From Anthoceros angustus (lineage: Eukaryota > Streptophyta > Anthocerotopsida > Anthocerotales > Anthocerotaceae), in NCBI GenBank assembly GCA_010909165.1, contig MU008214.1, forward strand, positions 124,001 through 188,000: a stretch of 64,000 nucleotides of DNA, given 5' to 3'. Below the pieces are notes generated by a model. The model worked only from the letters and a program-made list of their open reading frames with translations. It was not told the origin of the DNA and ran no database searches. The position numbers and the translations under genes were made by a program. Of the stretch, positions 49,309-59,363 are shown in pieces (positions within the stretch are counted from its first letter, which is position 1; every line of letters starts with the position of its first letter).

Positions 49309-51470
49309 ATGACAGGTGTAGTGGAGCCAGAGATTGCGCCACATGTATTGCAAGATCCTGTGCTTCTGCTACTCGCCACTGCGCTTGCAGCTGTAGTGGC
49401 GCTCGCGTCCCTGCTCTCCATTCTGCGGAACAGGAGGCGGCCCAATCTCCCGCCGAGTCCGCCAGGGTGCCGGTGTTCGGGAATTTGGGGTGTTCGTGAG
49501 CACCAGTCTGCCGCATCAGAAGATCACCCAGCTGGCGCACAAGTATGGCCCCATCATGTCTCTCAAGCTGGGGATGCTTGCCATCGTCGTCACGTCTCCG
49601 GAGATGGCCAAGGAAGTTTTCAAGAACTACGACAAAGAATTTGCTGATCGTCCCCGTCGACATTCAAGGAGGCTGCCTGCTACGGCGACCATTGCATGCC
49701 ATTGCTCGAGTACGGCCCTAACTGGCGGAATCTCAGGTACTCCCATGTGACTCTTTCTGCAAGCTTTTATCAGTCCACAAGATCTAGCTATATCTCAAGC
49801 GCGCGCGCGGCATAGATCGATCCATGTTAGCTAGCCAGATATGACGAATTTACTGATCACCCCTCAACAAATTCACCGCCGGACTGTTCCGCTATCGCGA
49901 CCTGCAGGAAAGTTGTGACCTTGGAACTGCTTACTGCCAAGAGGATCCAGCAATTTGAGGGGGTGCGGAGGGAGGAGGTGTCGGGCATCATTCGTTCCAT
50001 TCTGGAGGACAACCGAAACGGGGAGCATGTCGACATGGACAAAAAGAGCACCTATGTGATCATGAACATTGCCACCCGCATTCTCATGAGCAAGAGATTC
50101 TACGCCTACAGCAAAGAGTCCAGAGAACAACAAGCTGCAGGCCGTGAGGTATAATAATACATCAGCTTTCACATATAAACTTGTCATCTCAGGTTCCAAC
50201 TGTAGACATCCCAGGATACTATTGTCTTGAAAACTTGAGTCGATAGCACCAGCATGGTTACACACAATTGGTTCTAGATAGATCGCGTTCTAATATCATT
50301 GATAGATTATTGATGGGATGTCCAGAAGAATAATCAGACTGAGGACCTGAGCGACGAGTTTAAGAGGCTGAGCAGTGGCCTCATTGGCCAGCATTCCTCT
50401 CATCGGGATGTCATCCCCTACCTGGGTTTTCTGGATCGGGTGCAAAACCGCAAGGGCAAGATGGTCAAAGTCCACAACAGGTACGACTCGTTTCTGGATG
50501 GAATCCTGAAGGAGCATCGAGACCAGGCTGCCCACGTGGGCGAGCCCGAGATTTCGTTGATGTTTTGCTCGATCTGCCGCAAGAAGCAGGAGAAAAGAAG
50601 GGGTCCGGGACGATCGCATCAAAGCACTTGTCATGGTAAGAACATGTACGCCTGTCATCGTGCACCAGTTAAGTCATGGTCTGACTAAATGATCTTGATA
50701 CTTCATGACCGACTGCATACAAGTATATGCATATATTGCTGGCCTGCAGGACATGATCAACGCAGGAGTGCATTCGACCAGCCTGTGTGCATGGAGTGGG
50801 CCATGGCGGAGCTCATCCGGAATCCTGGCGTCATGAAGAAGCTGCAGGCTGAAATCGACGGAATTGTGGGCCGCGACAGGCAGGTGATGGAAGCCGACGT
50901 TGCTCAGGCCAGCTACCTGCAAGCCTTCTTGAAGGAGGTGTTAAGACTCCACCCTCCTGGACCACTGGCCATTCCTCGCCAGTCTAATGAATGGTGCAAG
51001 GTGGCCATACGACATCCCCAACACCCAACTCTTCCTCAACGTCTGGGGCATCTGCCGGGACCCCACTGTATGGCCAGACCCGCTTCACTTCCAGCCTGAA
51101 CGATTCCTTACCAGGTAATTAATGTTTCTAGCACTAGAAGTATGTATGCCTGCATTACCATCTCTCTTCTGTTCAACCACAAATCCCAGACCTCTAAGCT
51201 TGTTTAAATGACAAGATTGATATAGAACGTAAACCAAAGACACGGTTTGGCCTGCAGTGACATCGACTTCAAGGGCCATCACTACGAGTTTCTCCCTTTG
51301 GAACTGGGAGGAGAGGGTGCCCAGGGATGAACATGGCCTTGATTCTGCTGAGCTACACTTTGGCCAGGCTTGTGCACAGCTTCGACTGGGCTCTCCCGGA
51401 TGGGCAAAAGCCCGAAGACTTGGACATGTCCGAGAAGTTCGAGCTGGCGCTCCCAGAGCTCAACCTTTGA
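49309..51470 (+). CDS. Cytochrome P450 mono-oxygenase (5 exons)
   Basis: A plant microsomal P450 of about 519 codons, CYP71-clan-like in its motifs. Proposed exons: 49309-49736, 49908-50148, 50326-50635, 50750-51114, 51258-51470, all with GT-AG introns. A hydrophobic N-terminal anchor ([19 protein letters not shown]) precedes a basic stretch and the hinge PNLPPSPPG. Then come WRNLR (C-helix), an I-helix reading AGVHSTS where AGx(D/E)T(T/S) is usual, KEVLR (ExxR), FQPERF and the haem-binding [10 protein letters not shown] near 51298-51328. Each of exons 1, 3, 4 and 5 has one or more single-base frame breaks, mostly missing bases in short homopolymers such as CCCTTT and GGGG; motifs resume intact in the shifted frame. 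It stands head to head with a diterpene synthase, so diterpene oxidation is a reasonable but untested role. Confidence 0.9.
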
Positions 51471-52554
51471 TCGTAGTCCCAACTCCTCGACTAGCAGATC
51501 ATATGTACGGATTTTTCAATCACTCCGGATTCACTTTGCAATCTGAACTTAGAAAGTGCGAAACCTGAACTAGTTAATGGTAGGATATCTCAAAAGAAAT
51601 GTGAGCTTACAACTTGGAAGCAAGGACTTGGTTATGCAGATATAAACCGGATCTCCCGGATTGCCTCTTATATACATATGGCATACATAAATTTCAAGTC
51701 AAATTTCTATAACCAAACTCTCTGTAAAAATAACAAATAAAAATTCAGCATAAAAATATAATTAAAACTATAATTCGATTCCAATTTATGAACCATTGCA
51801 AATGTAGATTACCTAGATATATTATTTGTTTATACATATCATCTATATAAGTAAAATATTTAAGCCATATGTAGATACTTAAAAGCCAAAACACATTCGA
51901 TAGAATGAGTATATTTGGAAAACATTATAAAATGATTCTTTAAATATAAAATAATTTTAATATTATAATTTATATATTCTATAATACTAACTATTATACT
52001 ATAAAAATATGTATATTTAAATAGAATTATTTTGACTCCACATGCCTGCATGTATGTGCCTCCTTATCTTTATACAAGGGGGGACCGCGTACTCAAGGCT
52101 TCATACGAGGGAAGCCAACATGCGGATTCACTAGAACTATTTAAACACACACGCGGTCAGAAGTCAATCTCGGATGTATCAATTGAGCATCTAACTAATT
52201 TAAGATGTAAAAACCAAGCGATGCAGCAACATCAATATCGTGATCAATTTTGAGAAGAACTAAAAGATGTTGGCACAAACATTACCAAGCATAATTTGAT
52301 CGTCGATACTTGTGATTCTAACCGAGGCTTGAGTCTCAATAAGAGCTGAGTTTCTAAATGGGATTGAATGAGTTGATGTTCTGATACGAGATTGGGAATG
52401 AGAGATTGGGAAAAAAATGAGGAAAAAAAATGAAGATGAGAATGGAGTGGTTGAATAACAAGCAAATGGTGCGTTTGAAGTTGTCTGTACATGATAGCTG
52501 GTGGCACATGTGGAAACTCATGATGTGTGTGAGTCCAGTCTGGTGAGATGAACA
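51471..52554. other. Intergenic, AT-rich, no gene seen
   Basis: 3' flank of the P450, then a very AT-rich tract (51650-52030) and unremarkable sequence. Short open frames only. Confidence 0.6.
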
Positions 52555-52860
52555 CGATATTTTTCGAAGGGGGTGAATATATAGGAAGGGGGTTTTGTGC
52601 CTTTTATCTGCCGAAGGGAGTTTCACATAGGTATTGAACTCGTGTTTTTCAGGGTATGGGTGAAACAAAGGCAGAAAAGAAGGGTATCAATTTGTGTCAA
52701 CCAGTGCTTAAATGTCCATAGCATGCTAGCGAAGGGTTATGGTTTAAGAGTATACCTCATTTTGGGTGCATTTAAGACCCATGGACAAGGGCCATTGCTA
52801 CCGGTCACCCTACAAAAAAATGACTATGCGACAGAGCGACATGCATAAATCATGGTAAGA
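52555..52860. repeat. Dispersed repeat R, copy 3
   Basis: CGAAGGGGGTGAATAT, GGAAGGGGGTTTTG and GAAGGGAGTTT blocks followed by GGCAGAAAAGAAGGGT, GCTAGCGAAGGGTTATGG and TTTAAGACCCATGG, matching copy 2 in order and spacing. Both copies are preceded by GAACACGATAT. Confidence 0.75.
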
Positions 52861-53040
52861 GCAACGTCATTCTCATACTGCAACCCTGGAGACCCCTAAA
52901 AGTCACAGTGATGAGATTTTGTTGTGTTGTACCCCAACGTGGGGAGCATGGCAGTGCGAGGGAAGGTGGCGACCACCGCCCGGCGATGACGCGATCGCCG
53001 ACACTCGCGAGCCAATATTGGGACCCGTTTGGAAAGGGTC

Positions 53041-53076
53041 TTTGGGGTTTAGGGTTTGGGGTTTGGGGTTTGGGAA
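53041..53076 (+). repeat. Short telomere-like tract
   Basis: About five heptamers of GGTTTAG/GGTTTGG type, related to the plant telomere repeat TTTAGGG. Too short and degenerate to indicate a chromosome end. Confidence 0.6.
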
Positions 53077-53299
53077 GGGCTTTGGCATAGCCTCAATTGT
53101 GCTCGCAGATATATTCCGTATGATTCGGTCCCACTAACTACGATGAATTAAAGAGAAATGGTATGCGGCAACTAGTCCATTGACATATCGCTCGGGAAAA
53201 ATGCATGGATCATCATGTCACGCTGACAATATGCAGCAATGCGAGCCTGCAGGCCTGGCACCTCCCATAGGACCTTAAGCATGTAATGGAAAAGGTTTG

Positions 53300-53650
53300 A
53301 ACCTTGGTAAATATCAAGTATTTCAAGTTTGTAACGGCTCACACAGGACAACCGCAAACAAAATCCTACTCGGCCAAGATGCTTTTGAAGAATATGTGCT
53401 CACTTGCAAATGGACACTCCAAAAGCCTAAAACATTACCCGACGGTTACATGAAGATAAGCCAACATTCGAGAGTTTCCTACTCTTTTCCCAAGATACAC
53501 GCCATCATCTTGGCTGGGCAGCATCATCAAGTCATATCGCATCCTCAATGGCACTTTGACTCGTGATTGAATAAAGCCTTGCAATTCAATCAACTTATCG
53601 CCAATTGCCTTTTTATATAGCATACAAATGTTTGTGCATTCAAGTTGATC
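53300..53650 (-). pseudogene. Unrecognised ORF family U, copy 3 (C-terminal part)
   Basis: The minus-strand segment with KKAIGDKLIELQGFIQSRVK (53623-53435) corresponds to VDKKAIKENLIEL in the 26.7-kb copy and VDKKAIRDK in the 56.8-kb copy. Upstream homology ends at about 53650 where GC-rich unrelated sequence begins, so the rest of the gene is missing here. Confidence 0.55.
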
Positions 53651-53659
53651 ATCTTACGG

Positions 53660-54555
53660 TTGCCAGGGGCTCCTGGTGGTGCGAGCCACCTCCATCGGGA
53701 CTATCCCCATATCCGATCCATGTGTGGGGACACTACAACCTCGGAGGAGGAGAAGGCGGGCGCTCGGGAAAGGCGGGCCTCACAAAGCGGAGGCAAAGCG
53801 CAGGAGGCCGAGGCCGAGGAGGCGAAGAAGGGCGGAAAGGGACGCCACCAAGGGAAGTGTGGGAGGAATCCTAGACTCCATACGTTTGGGCGGACTCCCT
53901 CGCCACCAAGGAAGTGTGGGAGGACATCCTCGCTTCCTCCTCCCAGGTGCCCAGACGGCGATCCCGGTGAGGAGGCAGGCCCGGGCGGGTGTCGGCTCCT
54001 CCGAGACCAGCGCCCGACCACGGCGAGCGGCGGGCCGACAGACCGTCGCGGGGACGAAGTGACTGCCACCATATGCGCACCTGGTGACGCTGTACCCGCC
54101 AGATGGCGAGGCGGTGAAGCGATGAAGCGGAAAGGGACGCCACCGGGCGGGGCCATGACCACCGGGCGTCTGTCTCCAAGCCAGGAGAGGCAAGAGGGTC
54201 GACTCAGGAACCCCTCACCCCTCAAGGCCCCAGGAGAAAGAGGCGAGCGAGGAGTTGGCGGCCAAGAGGGCCAAGAAGGTGAGGCTCGGGCCTCGTGCTG
54301 GGACCTAGGGTCTGATTAGGTCCGAGCCCAGTCCGGACTCGCTCGGCTGCAGTATGGGTCCTTAGCGAGACGAGAGATACCCTCCCCACAACGGACTTAT
54401 TTGGGGCCTCACGGTGGCGGCCGTGGAAGAGACACGGTGGTCACGGCTTCAGTCATGGACGGTATGCTCAGGGACGGCCGAGAAGACTGGCGAGGTGGAA
54501 GCCACAAGGGCGCATGGTGCTCCTCCGGGAGGCGAGATGGGCGGCCCAGAGGCGA
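53660..54555 (+). other. GC-rich gag-like low-complexity coding remnant
   Basis: Open frames with Glu/Ala/Lys/Arg-rich sequence (for example KAQEAEAEEAKKGGKGRHQG at about 53790-53850) resemble coiled-coil gag linkers. A block GGAAGTGTGGGAGGA is repeated at 53854 and 53921. Composition keeps several frames on both strands open, so no single ORF is endorsed. Confidence 0.3.
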
Positions 54556-55740
54556 GAAGGAAGGCGGCTCTCGGCCGCATCGAGGAGGCGCCGGAGGCCG
54601 AGGAGGAGGAGGTCGGCCGTGTGAGGACGGACTAAGTTTCTTCAGGTGGTGAGCATGAAAACCCTGAGAGGCCCAAGCCAGGTGAGGATCTCTGCCAGGA
54701 GGGAGGCGCCTTGACGGGGAGGCGGAGGGCTCGCGACTGGGTGACCCAGCGAACTAGCGAGGCTCGGTGAAGAGCGTGGAAGCGGAAGCCACGGCAAGGT
54801 CGGCCGGGATCACTATCGACGAGATCGGAACCGGTGGAGGCCGAGGAGGAAGCGGAAGCCACAAGGAGGCGCATGGGCACGAGCACTTAAGGGCGTTGGC
54901 ATGCCCGTGCCGAGTGAGGAGGCCCAGGTGGGCAGGGAGATCGGGGACCTCGGGGTGCAGCTAAGCCCGAGGAGGTAGAAGGGCGGCGGGAGGCGGAGGA
55001 CAAGAAGGATACCTTGGAGCCGCAACTCCAAGACGCAAAGAACAAAGCACATTAAGCGATGCGAATGAATGAATGAAAATAGGTTCAAAGGTTTTTGGAA
55101 AATGGGTGCAATCATGACATGAGACAAGAGTTTCAATATCGCATCCATGAAGGCGGCTCTCGGCCGCATCGAGGAGGAAGCGCCGGAGGCCGAGAGGCCG
55201 AGAGGGAGGTCCGTCCATTCTGACAGACGGACTAAGTTTCTTCACCGTGAGCACCAAGCAGTGATGAGGCCCAAGCACGGCCGAGGATCTCTGCCAGGAG
55301 GCGAGGAGGCGAGAGGCTCGCGACCGGCCGACGCAACAAAGCTAGCGAGGCTCCTGAAGGCAAGGAAGCGGAAGCCACGGCAAAGGTCGATCGGGATCAC
55401 TATCGATTTAGATCGGAACCGGTGGAGGGAGACGGAGTAGCCACCCAACCCAAGGCCAGCAGACGGTGAGCAAGCACGGCCGAGCCGTGAGGAGGCGCTG
55501 GAGGTCAGCACCCGGGAGATCGGGGACCTCAGGGTGCAGCTAGCGCTGCAGGAGGTAGAAGGGCGGCGGCAGGAGCTGGAGGACAGCAAGGATACCTTGG
55601 AGCTGCAACTCCAAGACGCAAAGAACAAAGCAGCACATTAAACAGTACGAATGAATGAATGAAAATAGGTTCAAAGGTTTTTTGGAAAATGGGTGCAATC
55701 ATGACATGAGACAAGAGTTTCAATATACGCATCCATGAAG
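54556..55740 (+). repeat. Tandem duplication, about 590-bp unit
   Basis: Unit 1 (about 54556-55146) and unit 2 (about 55147-55740) each run from GAAGGCGGCTCTCGGCCGCA through GGATCACTATCGA to GACATGAGACAAGAGTTTCA. In unit 2 the frame ending LEDSKDTLELQLQDAKNKAA then stop at about 55640 looks like the C-terminus of a coiled-coil protein. Unit 1 carries a 46-bp hairpin sequence (54868-54913) that unit 2 lacks. Confidence 0.85.
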
Positions 55741-55905
55741 AGAACGCTGGCCGACCGGCCCCAACATGCCTTGCCTATGGGCGGCCCGGTAGCCTCAAAC
55801 ATACCCTCCTCATGAGCGCCGGCCGGCCGGTGCCTCCCATGCACCCCTCCCATGGGTCTTTGGTGGCGCCCTCCCATGCATGTCCTCCTCATGGGCTACC
55901 ATTGA
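55741..55905. repeat. GC-rich dispersed repeat G, copy 2
   Basis: Contains GCCGGCCGGCCGGTGCC and CCCATGGG-type blocks as in 2430-2600 and 57585-57870, again followed directly by an AT-rich stretch and, here, a SINE-like unit. Confidence 0.65.
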
Positions 55906-55929
55906 GAAAATAAATAGTTAGTGCTTCAA

Positions 55930-56040
55930 TGCTTTCTAGTTTGTGATAGTTGCTCAAGTGGTTTGAGAAAATTTAATCATGAGTAGATCATGAGTTTAAG
56001 CTCACTAGAGTTTAAGTAAATCAACCCACTTGATTTTAAG
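55930..56040 (+). mobile_element. SINE-like unit 2 (degenerate)
   Basis: TTGCTCAAGTGGTTTGAG resembles a tRNA A-box region and GAGTTTAAGCTC a decayed B box about 40 bases on. It continues into AAATCAACCCACTTGATTTTAAGGGCGC, parallel to units 1 and 3. Confidence 0.45.
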
Positions 56041-56345
56041 GGCGCATGGGCACGAGCACTTAAGGGCGTTGGCATGCCCGTGCCGATGCGCCTTTCTGCT
56101 ATCAATCTGAATGATTAAGTGCGCTGATGGCATGCCCGTGCCGATGCGCCCTTCTGCTCCGAATGATTAATGTGTTGGCATGCCCGTGCCAATGCACCCT
56201 TCTGCTATCAATCCGAATGATATGGTTGATAGAAGGGCACATGCACCCATTTGCTATCAATCCGAATGATATGGTTTGATAGAGGGGCCCATGCGCCCAT
56301 GTGCTATCAGTCCAGATGATATAGTTTGATAGATAATATCATAAT
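56041..56345 (+). repeat. Hairpin tandem array
   Basis: Five to six imperfect units of about 50-60 bp. Each contains GCCCTTCTGCTATCAA, a short loop with CCGAATGATATGG, and, in the later units, TTTGATAGAAGGGC, so each such unit can fold back on itself. The first 46 bases (56041-56086) are identical to 54868-54913 and form a second hairpin with arms GGCGCATGGGCACG and CGTGCCGATGCGCC. The same CTATCAA/TTTGATAG hairpin ends SINE-like unit 1 at 25213-25245. Confidence 0.85.
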
Positions 56346-56347
56346 TT

Positions 56348-56460
56348 TTGAAGGGGGTGAATAATCTCGAAGGGGGTTTTCCGTAAATAATCTCTGAAGG
56401 GGGTTTTTGATGGGCCCTAAAACAACGTTTTTAAGGCATTCCGGAAAACATCTCCGAAAA
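56348..56460. repeat. Dispersed repeat R, copy 4 (partial)
   Basis: Has the three GAAGGGGGT blocks (GAAGGGGGTGAATAATC, GAAGGGGGTTTTCCG, GAAGGGGGTTTTTGATGGG) but then diverges at about 56460 without the later landmarks. Confidence 0.7.
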
Positions 56461-56699
56461 AAGGGTGTCACCACTAAAGTTCCTACTTTCCATTCAATGT
56501 TTACCGAATGGTGGTAAACTCGAACCTATGGGATTAATGCAAAGTAGGAACGGTAAGGAAGGCCGTTCCTTCCGGGAAGGGACGACTGTAAATTCGGTTT
56601 TGGGAGGAAAATGTGGTTTAGTAAGGACACAACAAAAGCCACGGACAGGGTATTTCCAAAACACAATAACATCTGGAACCAGACGTACAACATTCACTC
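56461..56699. other. Unassigned sequence
   Basis: Short open frames on both strands (85 codons plus, 73 minus), no recognisable features; probably the 3' part of the family U element, by position. Confidence 0.35.
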
Positions 56700-57590
56700 T
56701 GGGACCCCGGGACAAACCGTGATTTCAGTTTCACTCATCACCAGAGTTCAATCCTTCGTCATCACTTGGTCCAGCTTCTCCAGCATTGTCATCACTATCT
56801 TGATGACACTTTGACTCGATGTATGAAGCCGCGCAACTTGCAGGGCTTATCCCTTATCGCTTTTTTGTCCACCGCATACACATGTTTTCGTGCGTTCAAC
56901 ACAAACCCATAATTCAAGATGGCTGTTTCATTCACAAACACCTCTTGTATGTTTTTTGGGTAATGGACCTTATTTCCTTTTCTCCTCGGCATCAGACCAG
57001 ATGGGTTAGCACTCTGACGGACTATGTATTCCTACACATATCTCCCTTCGTACGCATCTGTGTGCTCGGTCCGATACCAGTGGATAAGAAAGTGAGGTCG
57101 TGGTGCATCTAGCTTTGCGTCCATGACTATAAGCCTGACCCATTATGCGTGTCCATAGTGCATGGTACTGCCAGAAACATCCCCTTCCGGATTTACATTA
57201 TGTCTCCATTCATCCACGCCATTCCCACTGTTGCCTTCTGGCATTTTGGTATGCCCCCAAGTACATATCACGCTGTGGGAGGTCCCTCAATAATGCCTCA
57301 TTCAGCAAAGCTTCATCCGCACTTGAAGTGGTCAGCCGTATGATCCACATACGCGTGAAAACCACTTCCAAGGAAGCCGTAGCACTAGCCCAATGTTATT
57401 CTCCACAATGATAGCAATCTCCTTTGGTCCACCCAAAAGGCTTCCCACCACTTGTACTCTTGAGTCACCTATGGACGCAAATCTTTTAACCCTTCCAAAA
57501 TGGGCCACACCTTCCGTCGGTGATAGGATACACCGTTCCTTCTTATCCCCTAGCTTCACCCGCATGCATCGTAGGATGGTGCTAAGGGCG
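56700..57590 (-). pseudogene. Unrecognised ORF family U, copy 2
   Basis: Minus-strand fragments in the same order as 26560-27701: KLGDKKERCILSPTEGVAHF at about 57560-57500, EALLRDLPQRDMYLGAYQN at about 57310-57250, PRPHFLIHWYRTEHTDAYEG at about 57110-57040, and HYPKNIQEVFVNETAILNYG and HVYAVDKKAIRDK down to 56830. Internal frames change at least four times. The 5' end is cut at about 57590 by GC-rich repeat G. Function unknown; the family is probably carried by a transposable element. Confidence 0.6.
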
Positions 57591-57870
57591 CCCGGCCGGC
57601 CGGCGCCCGCCCGCATGCCCGCTCATGGGTGTACATGCCGTCTGCATGTGGGTGGAGCTAGGGGCCACGGCGCCTCCCACATGCTGCCATGGCGCCGGCC
57701 GGCGCCTCCCCTAACACACCACCTTGCATGGGCGCCCGGCCGCCCCACGCCTTGCCCATGCGGGCCAGCCGGCGCCATCCCCTAACACCTTGCCCATGGG
57801 CGGCCGGTGCGCCTCCCCTCCACCTGCCCATGGGCGCCCGGTGGCGCGCCCTCATGGGCTCCTCATAGGC
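57585..57870. repeat. GC-rich dispersed repeat G, copy 3
   Basis: The longest copy: several tandem blocks of GGCCGGCGCC, CTCCCCTAACACCTTGCCC and CCATGGGCGGCCGG with an irregular period of about 35-45 bases, followed by an AT-rich stretch. Confidence 0.8.
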
Positions 57871-57944
57871 TGTCTTAAAGAAAATTAATATTTAGCGGCT
57901 CATAAGTCTTGTAGCTTGGAATCGTTGGTGTTCGTTGGAATCGT

Positions 57945-58130
57945 GGACATAAATAAAGTTGTTGTTGTTGCTGTTGGTGAAGTGGTTGGGATAAAGGTAC
58001 AATAATGAGGAGGTTTTGAGTTCGAATCTTACATCTTCATCAAAACTCAGCTTTGTTGACTTTAAGGGCGCTTGCATGGATGCATGCATCATGGGCAACC
58101 AACTTTGTTCATTTTAAGGACGCTTGCATT
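57945..58130 (+). mobile_element. LINE-type tail plus SINE-like unit 3
   Basis: CATAAATAAAGTTGTTGTTG leads into TGGTGAAGTGGTTGGG (A-box-like) and GAGTTCGAATCTT (B-box-like), then AACTCAGCTTTGTTGACTTT, the same succession as at 25064-25180. Two copies with the same LINE-tail-to-tRNA-like junction suggest a composite retroposed unit. Confidence 0.5.
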
Positions 58131-59363
58131 GCCTTAAAGCCCAAGTGGTTGCATTGAGTGCCAGAAGGTTGAAGACCACGATTGATGAAGTGGATGAGGG
58201 TCAGCAGACCCTAAATGTTGTGTGTAGGCGAGGTGTTGGGAGTGGAGAACGTGGTGACAATGGATCCAGTGATGGGGGCAGACGACACCGTCCGAAGCTC
58301 AGCCCAAGAATTATACTAATGAATACGGGCAAGCATTGGAGGAGAATGACAGCTTTGACGCAGAGGATATGGACCGCCTTCGGAATTTGGTGGTGGTCCT
58401 TGACTCAGTATCGGCACAAGGCATAGATGAGTTGCTCGGCCAAACTCTTGAATGACTATTGTCAATGCCGACTCTACTCTCCTTTAGGAGTTGTTTGTTG
58501 AAATGTTCTCACGACCACTGAAATAAGACTCCCGTTAATACAGGATTGTTTTCATTGTGTTCCACCACTTGAAAGTAAAAGTTTTCGGTTGTAATAAACA
58601 AATGAAAATGGCAGCCCTCTATGCATTCTACAAAAACGCAGACGGGCCCACACCCTACTGTGCTCTAGTTCTGGAGTGTAGACTTGAAAGTAACAAGATA
58701 ATATTTGAACTGGCGGAATATACGAACCCGCTTTCGAAAACCCGGGACCAGATTCGGGTTCCCCATCCAGTCCGGTAGTCTGCAAGTTTAATGCTTCAGG
58801 GTTTGCGCATCCCCGTTTTGTGGGTGCTTTCACACGACTGTGGGTATGTTTATGCATTCTGGACCTCTCGTACGGTGCACGACGAATGTCTTAAAGGTGT
58901 GAAACGAGCTCTCTGGATATTTTGCAGCCGTCAACAGATGTCATCCCTGACAAAACGAATAACAATGTCGCTCATAGTTAAAGAAGGAGATAACGGCGCT
59001 GCATGCCGGGCGCCTTCGAGTTCTAACCATGTGTTATGGTACTTTCAAACTAAACTAGACTTACTTCCCTCAGGGGGATTCTCGGCTTGAGATGCGGGTC
59101 GGAGGGCATTGTCTTGACACGCTATCTAACACAACTTCCGTCCTTGGTCGAGCATCCTCGGATCCTCAAATTGTCGCCACCATAGCATTTCCGCGATATC
59201 GCTCGCATCCTCCTTGCTCTTCTCCAAATAGTCGATGCCACAATGCAGCATGGTGGTTTGTCGGCGATCATCCCTGCTCAACCCAAGTGGGACTACCTCC
59301 GGATGCATCCTTCTGGACAAGCTCAATTCTTTTGCCCGACTGGTGGGGCCTCGGCGGTGTGGC
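58131..59363. other. Unassigned, 3' flank of ParB-methyltransferase gene
   Basis: 58124-58426 keeps a plus-strand open frame with KTTIDEVDEGQQTLNVV, which is gag-like but unassigned. 58552-58857 (minus) and 58791-59090 (plus) are open but without recognisable features. Confidence 0.35.

Noticed and set aside
53041-53076. Telomere or chromosome end
   Set aside because: Only about five degenerate heptamers, flanked on both sides by ordinary repeats.
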